Shown: in pieces, positions 1 to 11,199 of the stretch
Numbering within the stretch: position 1 is the first letter of the stretch
Layout: the number at the start of each line of letters is the position of its first letter
Source: Paraspadella gotoi
Taxonomy: Eukaryota > Chaetognatha
Assembly: GCA_051294375.1 (NCBI GenBank)
Contig: CM119269.1
Span: 12,618,790 to 12,682,789 of the forward strand
Reading direction: 5' to 3'
Length of the DNA stretch: 64,000 nucleotides
Program-made: the position numbers and the translations under genes
Notes under the pieces: generated by a model
Seen by the model: only the letters and a program-made list of their open reading frames with translations
What the model was told of the DNA's origin: nothing
Databases searched by the model: none

Positions 1-1036
1 GAGCTGAAGTGGAAGGGCAAAACTAAAATGCGATTATAAAGAATTGAGAATAAACACGATTTAAAAGAACAAGACAAGAAAAAAAAAAGAATAAATTTAA
101 TGAAAGAAGCTAGAAAGGAAATTAAAAGTAAAAGTAAGTTCAGGAAATCCCCGTTCCATGAGGTAAGTTCCCGCTTCTATAGCAGGAATTTATGCTCTTT
201 TAAGCAGGTGAAGATTAAAAAAAAAGTTTTTTTACAATATTCAACGCATCGTGTTGACAGCCTGGTAAAAGGTTGGCCAATAAACCAAACTTAGTTCACT
301 TCCAAGAAGATACATCTGAAATTCCATTTGGCTTAACTGACTCTATTCAAGGCGACATAATAGAGCAATTGACACAAAGATAATACAAGAATCCCTAAAC
401 ACACATCACTTTATTATTCTTACCGGGGGAAGGGAATAAAGAGAGATATATTACGAGAAATATATCATGATTATTTATTCCACGGTTTCTGTCTGAAGAC
501 CGCAGAGGAAGGAAGCAAGTTTGAAACCAACGTTCAGGCGTCTATTTTGCGTTTTGTTGCGGCCCAGGGATTCTGGGGACAGGGAGGATGTGTTCATGTG
601 TTTTTTTTTTTTGTTTGTGTTTTCGTTTTAATTCGGCCGACTTTTTATCGCTTTGTTTAAAAATATCCAGAGAATCAGAAGTTTGTGTAGCTGAATTCAC
701 GATTTTTTTTTCTGGGGACGTTGGCGTGGTCAGTCTTGTAGTGCCTTTTTGTTTATATAATTTTTTTTTTTTTTCGTTTAGTTTGTTTTTCTTTTCGCAG
801 CTTCAGACGATAAAAAGAGAGAAAAGTGTTTCTTCCTAATTTTTTTGTCGCTTATGTCGCGAATAGTGTCTTCCACGAATATTTATAATATTATATATAG
901 GGTTATATAATTTACATAACGTCATGTATATAATTTCTTAGTTTTTCAGGTTGGGTTGTTAGCGAGATCGGAACTACCAAGCTGGTTTAGCGAATGCCTT
1001 GGCGAGTCCTTAGGAGAGTGACGCTTGAGCTAATGA
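1..1036. other. AT-rich stretch, no gene recognised
   Basis: The stretch has long T runs (for example around 601-615 and 758-775) and only short open frames of low complexity. I see no conserved protein, RNA gene or clear splice signals. Confidence 0.6.
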
Positions 1037-1265
1037 AATGGTTTTTCTTTGAGATATGCCCTAAAAAGAAAATGGTTTTTTCTTTGAGATATGCCCTAAA
1101 AAAAAGGTTTTTCTTTGAGATATGCCCTAAAAAGAAAATGGTTTTTGTTTAAGATATTCCCTGAAAAAATGTTTTTTCTTTGAGATATGCCCTAAAAAAA
1201 TGGTTTTCTTTAAAGATATGCTCTAAAAAGAAATGGTTTTTCTTTGAGGTAAGCCCTAAAAGAAA
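1037..1265. repeat. 33-bp tandem minisatellite, about 7 copies
   Basis: The unit is about 33 bp and built on the core TTTCTTTGAGATATGCCCTA followed by an A run. About seven diverged copies lie back to back. Unit length varies mainly in the A and T runs, and one copy has AAGATATTCCCT instead of the core. Confidence 0.85.
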
Positions 1266-2300
1266 TAACGAGTATTAAATTAAAATCTGAGTTTTTTAAA
1301 CTAGTTTTAAACTTTATTATTATTTTATTATTCTTTTATTATTCTTTTCGCTAGCGGAGTGATGTAAAAAATATTTTTATGATTCTGCCTTCGGTAATAA
1401 TGTTTCCTTACTTCTTATATGTTCTAAGGTTTTAAAAGGTATCAAAGAACAGGCTATGTCTTTGTGTAATAAACATTTCAAGTTTTTGCATATTTAAGTG
1501 CTTTTGTTTTTTTGTTTTTTTGTTTTTTGGTTATTTTTTTTTGCTATATCCTTTGATTAGCGAGAGGTACACCAGAAAATTATTTTATAAATTATCACTT
1601 TATTGGTGTTAAAAAACAGAAAACTGATCAATCAATGCCTGCTCCTTGTTTTTAAATCATTTTTTAATCACTACTAGGTAAAAACAAAAAGTGAAAATTG
1701 TTTTTTACTTTACAATAAAAAAAGTTTTCCGCCCTCCCCCCAACAAAAAAAAAGGCAGGAAAAAAATGGCTCCCAAAAAAAAATCGTTTTTTGCTCTTCA
1801 GCCTTTTTTGTTGTAAAATGGTAATTTCCTTCGCGTTTCTTCGAGAATTTATAATTTTGAGACTTGATCGACTACAGTTGCGAGTTGCCACCGCAACTAG
1901 TTGTGCAGCAACCAGTTGCGATTGGCAACAGCAACCGTTATCGCAGCCCGGCTCTGATTTTCGTCGTGCGTCGATCCAAATCCTTTTTTTTTAATTCGTC
2001 GTCGTCGTCGTCGTTTTTCTTTTTTTTTTTTTTTTTTTTGGTTTATATTTATATATTTATTTATATATTTTCACGTGACCGAGACGAACGAATATAATTT
2101 CTCTTTATTTTTTCTTTCGAAGGAGAGGAAGTTGTTGGTTAATTTTTTTTTTTAAATCCCCGATGTGACGGTTTTGAGATGAAGACAGCGGTCCACAATT
2201 CCGCGTCCGTCTGTCTCTCGCCCCCTTTTTCCTCTATCTCACGAATCTCTCTCTCTCGCTCACTCCGCGAGAGTCCGAGAGAAGAGAATTCGTGGCACGC
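1266..2300. other. AT-rich non-coding stretch
   Basis: Homopolymer T and A runs, a short (CGT)n run near 1,997-2,014 and a (T)n run near 2,020-2,038 are visible. The open frames here are low in complexity and resemble no protein family I know. Confidence 0.55.
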
Positions 2301-2304
2301 CCCC

Positions 2305-2359
2305 TGACGTCGTCCGGAAACGCGGGTGACGTCAAAGGCGACGCGGTCGGGTCACGTGA
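2305..2359. promoter_or_regulatory. Promoter-like motif cluster (2 CRE, ETS, E-box)
   Basis: Within 55 bp there are two CRE-type sites (TGACGTCG at 2,305 and TGACGTCA at 2,327), an ETS-like CCGGAA between them, and a palindromic TCACGTGA at 2,352. The segment is CpG-rich in an otherwise AT-rich area. This looks like a CpG promoter, but I find no coding exon on either side, so the gene it would serve is unknown. Confidence 0.4.
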
Positions 2360-4224
2360 TCATCTGCCGTGCGGGGGCTCGTGACTGCAGCGAAATGGGG
2401 AGGTGAAGAGTAATCGGGGTCGTGAGTGTTGAAAAAAAATTAAATTTACGGGGAAAGGAAATGAGACATTAAATTATTAACGTAATTAAATAATTATGGA
2501 GTGACAATCAAAACAATAACCTTAAACTGAGTAAAACGACAACGACAAACGAAAAAGATAAAGATAAATATATTTAAATCATTGATATTATCAGTAAAAA
2601 AAAATTGCATTCAAACACCGCGGCATTTTAAAATACTTCAAATAATGCTGTTTCGTTTTATTCATACGATACTAACTTTATTTCATTTTATAATTGGCAT
2701 CAGCGCTGGTCTCTTATATCCGCCAAAATTAGCCATAGCCGATGAAATTTAAAATGCTAAATGTATACAGCGTTTAAAAAATCAATTATCATGACCATAG
2801 ATTATGGTATTAAAATATTTTTTGTCAAAAAGCTTTCTTCTGAGGGTACTCGCCTTAATTAAAAATATTATATTATACTTATAGCAGCAGAAAATTTTTT
2901 TTTTAAATCTTTAAAATTTTTTGTATCGGATTCTGATAGAGCATAAAAAGTTAAACCAAGAAATATAATTACAGCCTTTTAAAAATTTCTTACGTTTTCT
3001 AAGTGAAAATATAAAAAAACTGATAAAATCATCGAAAGATGATGATGATGATGATTTTTTATAGTTTTTCTTTATTTTTACACATCTTATCGTAAAAATA
3101 GTTTAAAAAAAGAGAATCATACTTTGTGTAGACAAACTTTTTTGAGCTATCTGAATCTGGTGCTTAAAATTTAAAAAATTCAAAAAAAAATTTTGGCCTT
3201 TGCCTATCTATAAATAAATATTAAAAAAAATATTACTTAGGGTATAGAGCCATATTAGAATTATTTGTTCCATTTGAAAGTATTCTTAAAAATGTCTAAA
3301 TATTCGTTTGGGAGCATGTACTCCTGCAAAATTTTCTGGACTCACCCCATTGAGTGCGGCTACCCCTAACCAAAATCTTTTGTTTTGAGAAATAATTTTT
3401 TTAATTTCGATTTCGAGAAAAATGCGAAAAATGATAGCCATTTGAGAAAATCACGGATACCGAATTTAATAAAACATTATGAATGAAGATAAGGTATCGA
3501 AGGCTAAAAAAAATAAGAGAGAGAGACGAGAAGAGAGAGAGAGAGAGAGAGAGAGAAGAGGAGAGAGGAGATGAGGGAGAAGAGAGAGAGAGAGAAGAAG
3601 AAAGAAAAAGAAAGAGGGAAAGAAAGAAAGAAAAAAGAAAAAAAGAAGGATGAAAGAAAAAAGGAGAAAAAGAGAGCTTTCTTGAGCAGCTCTTAAAAAA
3701 GCCCGATCGAATTTTTTCTTATCTGTTAAATGTTGACAAAATTGAGATTTGGAATTCGCGATTCGAGCCTCAGAAATTCAGAGTAGAAGATATGAAGTCA
3801 AAAGAAAATGAATTCAATAAATAAATATGAAAAAAAAATTACGATGCTATTCAAAAAAGATGAATTTAGTTTACTTTAAAAACTTGATTAAGGTTACCAA
3901 TCCAAACCTTTTACCAATATCAATTTAAAAAAAGAAATAATTTTGCTGCAGAAGCCTAAAACGGGTTGTCTCTTCCTTGACTGAAGCCAGTAACCAGTGA
4001 ACACTGAGAGATGCAGGAAACAACAATCCATGCTCTACTGTCGTCTCAAAGGTTAAGCGAGGCGAAGTTTCCTGAGAAGAAACTTTTACTTCGTCACAAA
4101 AATTCGTCACCGACCGTCATGCAGGCTTGAGCTAAAAGATTTTTCACACGTTCTCCGTCGTGCTCTTAAGATTTCATCTTAGTTTTTTTTTTTTATATAT
4201 TTTACCGAAAAGCAGAAAACGGAG
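2360..4224. other. AT-rich stretch, no gene recognised
   Basis: The stretch contains simple AT-rich sequence, a short (GAT)n run near 3,039-3,053 and a purine-rich GA/GAAA block at about 3,517-3,675. No convincing coding exon is seen. Confidence 0.55.
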
Positions 4225-4375
4225 ACGAGAAAGAGAGAGACGATGAGAGAGAGAAGAGAGAGAAGATGGAGAGACTGAGAGAGACGGAGCAGAGAGAGAG
4301 TGATGAGTGAGAGAGTGAGAGTGAGAGAGNNNNNNNNNNNNNNNNNNNNNNNNNAGAGAGGATTTAGTTTGTTGA
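4225..4375. repeat. Impure (GA)n tract with a 25-N gap
   Basis: The block is GA-rich and interrupted by 25 Ns at 4,330-4,354. The fixed length of the N run suggests a gap of unknown true size inside the microsatellite. Confidence 0.85.
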
Positions 4376-4461
4376 ATCTTTATTTCTTAATTCGATTATC
4401 TGCGGCGACGACGTCGACCGCCTTCGAACGAAAAAGACTCAACGGAGGCGAGAGGCCAACG

Positions 4462-4524
4462 GCGGAGGCGAAAAGCGGAGGCGAAAAGCGGAGGCGAAAA
4501 GCGGAGGCGAAAAGCGGAGGCGGA
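4462..4524. repeat. 13-bp tandem repeat, 4-5 copies
   Basis: GCGGAGGCGAAAA repeats four times in perfect or near-perfect copies, with a partial fifth. It lies in a CpG-rich island (about 4,395-4,580) that ends with GTCACGTGAC at 4,573-4,582. Confidence 0.85.
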
Positions 4525-4589
4525 AGCGATGAGGGTTCGATAATCTTAAGAGAGGCCGGAGCCGGAGATTAGGTCACGTGACTGTGGCA

Positions 4590-5864
4590 CCGGTCAACGA
4601 ACTTGTGGTTTAAAAGGAACAACAAACAAGAAAACGATTAGAGAAAGAAAAAGACGTCAACAAACAAGAATCGGCGAACGCGTACCTTTTGTTTTCTTTC
4701 TTTTAAATTCTTTAGATTTAACCTTAAAATTTGAGTACCACACTAAGCCGAAAATTTTGAATTAGCCTTAGATTTAACCTAGTAATTTATATTTTGCCTT
4801 AGATTTAACCCTAAGATTAATAAGATTTTAGTAAATTTATCCCAGGAGTATATTTACTCGGGGATCTTTAATCCATTTAAACTCCCCTTATTCTTTACAA
4901 TAAATTAAATCCGGTCTCAAACAAAAGACTCTGCTTACGTGAAGACGAACCACTTCTTTAAAGGCAAGAGCACGGTGCGGGTTCATTGCACGTCTAAGCA
5001 TCGATCCGTTTATATCAAAGGATGAAGCACGATTAAAGGTCACAGGCATTCCATCTATTTGTTGCGGGCGGTTAACTTAACTCAACTTTTAGTAGACTTT
5101 TTTAAAAAAATTACATAATAAAAAAAGACATTTGTCTCAGATATTATTATCATAAAGCTGTTTGAATGCAAAAAGCATAAGGTTTTTTATACAAATAAAA
5201 AAAGTAAAAAAATAATAAAAAGAAGACAATTTGAAAAATCTTACGTGTTCTTAGAAGCCAGGTTTCAGGTAATCCTTGTAGTAGTTCAATTTGTTTATCT
5301 TCAATTTTTTTTTTAATCACAATAAGTATGGTAAAACGCTTTTTCTCTATTTTTCACGTTGATGTTTTTCTTTTTTTTTTATTTACGATGTTTATTTTGT
5401 TTTTTGTCTTTTTTTAAGTTTTACTCCAGATAATACATAAACAACGTCTAAAGGCCTGTAAAGGGAAATAAGTTAAAGGTTAAATAAGTTTTGGTTTTTA
5501 TCTTTTTTGATGAAGACATCGATACGTAATATTTAGCTTTAATTTGATTAAGACCAGAAGTGCTTCATTACAAGAATCAAAAAGATTTCTGAGAAAAGAT
5601 TGAATAAGATTGTTTAATTATTTATCTCTTTTGCTATATACGATTTGAATTATGCTCTCAACGTCGAATTTCAATTAAGACAGAAAAATAAAAAAAATCT
5701 AAAATAGTTTTATAGATTTTTTGTTAAAAAAGAGACAATAATCACTTATTCAAATTCTGTATATTGTAAAATTAATAAACTGCGAAGTCAGGAAAATGGT
5801 AATTTTAGGCGAAGGCCTGATTCTGTAGCCTGGGTCCGGAAAAAAATTAAAGACCCAAAGTAAC

Positions 5865-5869
<5 letters not shown>
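4590..5869. other. AT-rich non-coding stretch
   Basis: No gene is recognised. A degenerate TTAGATTTAACC-like repeat runs from about 4,720 to 4,830 and resembles similar tracts elsewhere in the window. Confidence 0.5.
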
Positions 5870-5930
<61 letters not shown>

Positions 5931-5934
5931 CTCT
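5870..5934. repeat. (CT)n microsatellite
   Basis: This is a nearly uninterrupted CT dinucleotide tract of about 65 bp. Confidence 0.95.
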
Positions 5935-6087
5935 CGTTCCGTTGCCTGCGCCGTGCCCGTTGCCACGTTCTTTCCTCAATGGCCGATGGCGTTGCCAGAA
6001 TCTGGTGCAATTCAACGGAATCCAATGCAACGTGGAAGAGGAGTTTCATGAGGAAGAGCGGAATTGGTGCAGAACCGGGCGAAGAAA

Positions 6088-6147
<60 letters not shown>

Positions 6148-6320
6148 CAGAGACGGAGAGAGAGAGACACTAAAGAGAGAGATGAGAAAGACTTTCAATG
6201 CAAACAGATAAGGAAAGGTAAAATAAAAAAGGGCGAAAGTGAAAGAAAGGAAAGAAAGAACAGAAAGACCAAGAAAAGAAGATGAATCGAAAGAAAGAAA
6301 GACAAGAAAGAATGAAAGAA
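6088..6320. repeat. (GA)n microsatellite and purine-rich block
   Basis: Imperfect GA repeats at about 6,090-6,170 grade into a purine-rich GAAA block. The open frames here on both strands are repeat translations and not genes. Confidence 0.85.
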
Positions 6321-8280
6321 GAAAGGGGAGGGGGTGAGATAAAGGTTTACAAAGAACCTTTATTCCATTCTTCGAATGCTCCGACACCGTTTTGTTTTAG
6401 AGAAGGAGACAGAGAGAAGAGGGAAGGAGGAAAACCGAAACAGTTGCAGAGGGAGGAGAGGAGCATGAGCCGAAGATAAAAAGAAAAAGTACTCGTAGGC
6501 ACGACCGAGAGAATGGGACGTAAGGGGCCCAAGGCCGAATGCGGCACCTGGCAGTGCGCATGCGTGAGTCGTTTTGAGGACGGAGCTGTCATAACGCTGT
6601 GGCTCGTACAATGAATCAAGTTCCAAGAATTAGTAAATTTATATGTTTGACGAGGAGTATGGATAATGGTTATTTCTTGGGCCCAGGATAAATAAGAATA
6701 AATTTAATCTTATTTCCGCGGAATTATCGAAATAGTTTACTTAGTCGGGCTCACGTGACAAGAATCATTCTCTTCTCGTGTACGCTGAAGGAAAGAAAAA
6801 TATTTTTTTATTTCGTTTAAACGTGTTGTATGTATACGGCTTGCCAAGTCGGGAGGCAAGATAAGCTAGTTTATGGAATTAATAATAACTTAATAAGTCA
6901 TTTCTTGCTTTCCCCTTAGGTACACTTAACGCATCCAGATGCACCTCCAGCAGTCAGAATTCTTATCTCCCTTCATCGCAACAGCTTTTATAAACGTTTG
7001 AAAACGACAGATTTTTAATTCAAAATCTAACAGTAATGTCAGATTTTATCAATTTTTTTGTTGTCTTAAGCCCCTGATTTAAAAAAATATTAAAGCAACT
7101 ATTCTGAAAATTCGAAAGGCTTTGACAGGTTATATTATTAGGGTTGCCAGCGAGTAAGTTCATTGAATACCCCGTAGCATCATAACGTTTATTACACATC
7201 ATTTAACAAGATTTATTTTTAGATCCGCGACTCTATAATCCACTTGTCGGTCCGTCGGTCCGCCCACAATGCAATTCTTGCGGGCATTCACTGATTCATA
7301 TTCAGGACACCCGAATTATGAGTAAATTAGTGAAAAAGAAAACCCAATGTAGTCCGTTTACCGTTCGTCGTCCGAGGTTGTCGTCCGACGTTCCATCCAA
7401 TTATTCGTGATTGGATGGATGGATTGCGAAATTAAATTTTGTGTGGTGAGAAGTGTAGGATGAGGTATGAACATGTATCGTCAAGTAAATAGTATTATAA
7501 TTTAACAATAACAAAATCATGTATATGTGGACGGAACATATAGACTTGCAATTCTTAAACATTAAACTTAGAAACTTGATCCTCGATCTAAGCTGCAGTT
7601 TAAGTTTCTGTGGCAAAACTTGCCTTTGTGAAATATACACATTGTAATAACTAACATCGGAACTTTTATTTCTAATTGATTATAGCTTGTTGAGAAATTT
7701 ATCTTTTTGATTTAAATTAGCGTCCATATGACATATTTAGCGCATTATTAGTGAAGGTATACTGAATTTTTTTAGAGAATTACAAATAATTTCATGATCC
7801 TAGGAAAGAGTAAGAAACAAAAACCTTACTAGATTATGCTTTTTTCTTTTATTAAAAATGCCAAGTATAATTAATCAAAAATAATTAATATTGAATAATA
7901 TACAAATAATTATGGTCAATTATTCAATACAATCTATATTTAATAAATAAAATATTATATTATCTATTAAATTAATTATTCAATCAATCAATTTATTTAT
8001 CAAATTAATTAATCAATTTAATCAGCAATCAGATAAGTCCGAATCGTTATCGGGCATTATTGTCGTCGTCCCAGTGACTAAAAAGACCTAAAAACAAACA
8101 TTTCGAATGAAATTAATTAATTACATTACGCCTAATTAATTTAATTAACTTCAATTAATTATAAACTCTTAATTAATCAAGCCGGTAATATCGAAACGGG
8201 CAGACACTTGTATGCTTAAACTTGTCTGAAATAAAGCAAAAGCAAAGTTACACAGTGTTAAATATTCTTTACAGTTATCC
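6321..8280. other. AT-rich stretch, no gene recognised
   Basis: The stretch contains TCACGTGA at 6,751 and an extremely AT-rich AATTAATT-type block at about 7,860-8,175. No exon is supportable. Confidence 0.5.
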
Positions 8281-8334
8281 CCGGTACGGACCTGCAAAGC
8301 CTCTGAGATTCGATGGAGGAGAGCGATCTCGGGG

Positions 8335-8625
8335 TACAGATTTGGGAGACCCCCACCTTCCCTGGCTCACCCCTCTAACCACCGGGTAGAGATCAAGTGG
8401 TCCCCCCCTTCCCATGGCCACCTTTCCACCTGGTTAGGATCAGTGTTCCCCCGTTACCCTGGGCCACCCCCCTCTACTGGGTAAGAGATCAGGTGGTCGA
8501 CAGCTGGTGTTTCAGAGCCTTTGGACATGTCGACCCCATGGTCAGGTGGCCATCTCTCCAAGCCGGGAGAGAGATCAGGGTTCCCCCATTCCCTGGCCAC
8601 CTCTCACCGGGTCAGGGATCAATGG
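8335..8625. repeat. GC-rich ~58-bp tandem repeat
   Basis: About four diverged units of 55-65 bp share the order GATCAxTGG, then a C run with CCCTGGCCACC, then a CCGGGT-like end. One unit is interrupted by about 60 bp of other sequence near 8,500-8,560. The C-rich composition contrasts sharply with the AT-rich flanks. Confidence 0.7.
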
Positions 8626-8639
8626 TCAATAAGGCGTAG

Positions 8640-9941
8640 TGAAGTTATCATGAATCTACTAAAGTCAATTATGAACACATACCATCAGTGAACATTAATT
8701 TTGCTAAAAAAAATTAATTTTATGCTATTTTTTTTTTGCAGTAGTGTATTATTATATATAAGTACTAATCCTATAAAAATCGAAAATAATCAAAATCAGG
8801 CACTTTCATTCTTAATTTTGATATTGCAGATTGAATTCACCTCGTCAAAAGTTGATGAAAGCAATAATTCAATCTCATTTTTAAAAATTCTTTCCATTAA
8901 GTGGGAGTTAACAAATTAAAAAACTCATATTTTAATATATAAACGTTATTTTCAGTTTCAAAATATAGCTTTTCTCAATTTTGGAACCATTAATGAGGAA
9001 TCTTTTCAAAAAGCAAGTTGTACAATTATCTCTTTTAATCATACTTTTTATGACCGAAATCCAAATCTGCAAAAAAATAGCTTTAGAAAAACTGTTTTGG
9101 AAATTTTTAAATTTTATTGGTTCAGTACTAGTGATAATAATGCGCCTACTGCGTAAATTGTAAAATTTTATTATAAATTCTTTTTTATACATAACACTGT
9201 TCATAAAGTAATCCCCCCATGTTGTTCGTCTCCTCAACTCCTAGAATTCTTAATAATAAAGTTGAACATTTAACGGAATTTTTACTACGTCCTATAATCG
9301 GTCATCCTTGGCAAATGCAACCACACTCACTAGATGTCAAACCGGTTTCTTCTGGCCTCTTCTATACCACACCACTCACGCAGAACAGTGTCGCTTTCTC
9401 TGGCAACCACTGAATAGATCAGTATCGATGAACTTCCATTTACTTGCTTCCTTCGAACTGGCCGGTGGTAATCCCTCACCCACCCTTCTTCAAGTAACCT
9501 CTTGCGTGTAAGTGAATCCTTTGCCGCCTAAGTTCACCCCGATCAGGGAAAGGGGGAAGAAGAAAGAAGTTATGTCCAAACAGCCGGGTTGCCTGTATGC
9601 CCATCTGGGAACGGTCTCGCTTTTAAGGCCCCAACGCAGAGGGGAGTCGTTAGAAACTGTTGATGGAACACAAACGCCTGGATGCGTGCGTTCCCCCTTT
9701 GAGCCAATGGGATTGGTGAACGACGGTGAGACTGAGGCGTGTGAATATACACACCAAAAACGTCCCTAGACCCGCATTTGTTCATACTTCACCGATCACG
9801 TTTACTCCTCTTGGTTTTTTCCGAGGTGACGAGCGATGGCCACGCTCTTGCCAGTCGCCCCGAGCCGATGAAGATGACGACGACGACCCGCCCGAAGAAG
9901 CGTCCGACGCGCCGCCAGAGCCGAGCGTCCTGCAGCAACAT
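8640..9941. other. Stretch with no recognised gene
   Basis: The first half is AT-rich. From about 9,220 the sequence is of moderate GC content with short open frames on both strands that match no family I recognise. It could be eroded repeat sequence. Confidence 0.45.
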
Positions 9942-9966
9942 NNNNNNNNNNNNNNNNNNNNNNNNN

Positions 9967-9998
<32 letters not shown>
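9942..9998. repeat. 25-N gap followed by (GA)n
   Basis: 25 Ns at 9,942-9,966 run straight into a GA dinucleotide tract, so the gap very probably lies in the microsatellite. Confidence 0.9.
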
Positions 9999-10002
<4 letters not shown>

Positions 10003-11199
10003 ATCGCGAGAGAGAGCTACAAAATCAGTTTCGGCGCATTTCATGGAAGAATTGATTCTGAAAACTAATTATGTTCTTCATTGTTTTTGTGAATCTTCTT
10101 CTTTCTCCTTTCTTCCGCTATTCATCCTCTGTCCCTAATATTATTTAATGTAGGTCTAATGCAAATTTTTCTACTTTCAAATGAATATTAGGTTTATTCA
10201 AAAATCTCCGGATATATGTACATTGTACATTGTCCATTGTACAATGTACTAGATTTCCCGGTTTTTTTATTCAATTGTCGCAACCAATTGTAACGCTGAC
10301 TTCGTAACAACTGTTGCGACTTGTCAATATTTGGTTCCGGAGCAACTTTTGTTTATCGGAAAGAAATGCCTTTGTGAAACGAAAATGTAAATTCCCAAGA
10401 CTTCGAATATTGCAATCATCTTATTACATCCATTCTGAAGCGGGCATTTCCCAGGTTCGCCTGGCAATTAATATCGGTTACTCAGTCGTGATCCGTTGAC
10501 TCATTGAGTAATGAGTATAGCTATCCGCTCATGATCTTGAAGTACCGCATTCAATCCCAACCCCGTGTGGACGGCCCTCAGCTGCCTCGGAGGCGTAGAG
10601 ACCCCCCCCCACAACATCTGGTTCCAACCCTAGGACCCTTTCCGGACATGCCCATTGCTCAACGGTTAAAGAAAAATCTTATTTTTAAATGATTTTTCGG
10701 TTTTGTATCTCAATTCTCTCCGCTACATCATCTTCCCATTCGCATCATTCCGCAACATTCCGTATCATTGTTTTCCGTTTTCTCTTCCATTTCCACCTCA
10801 TTCCATTCCTAACGAGACAAGACAACATTGTTTATATTTCTCCCCCCCCNNNNNNNNNNNNNNNNNNNNNNNNNAAAGAGAGAGATTGAGCCAAAGCATG
10901 TTAGGTTTTAATGACGGATTAGTGTGGCAAGCTACAACTTTGGCTTGGAATCGTAGAAGAGTTCGTAGTCATGATTATTTTTTTTATTATAAATAAGTCC
11001 TTATATAAGAACATTAAAAAATCTTTTCTGAAAGCGTTTTCGATTTGCAGGGGCGCTCTCAGTGCTCTGGACTCTCTCTCTATCTCATTCGGGCAGAGAG
11101 GGCCGGACGAAAACCATACGGAATCCAAGGGGCGTGAAACTATCGCGGTTTGCGACTTCAGAGCGAAGAAAGTGGCGCAAACGCAAGCGAAGATGAAAG
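9999..11199. other. Non-coding stretch with a hairpin and a gap
   Basis: A near-perfect palindrome built on TACATTGTACATT lies at about 10,214-10,251. A third 25-N gap is at 10,850-10,874, following a C run. No gene is recognised. Confidence 0.5.

Noticed and set aside
9219-10068. Several open frames of moderate GC content near 9.2-10.1 kb
   Set aside because: Frames overlap on both strands, none resembles a known protein, and one runs through an N gap and a GA repeat.
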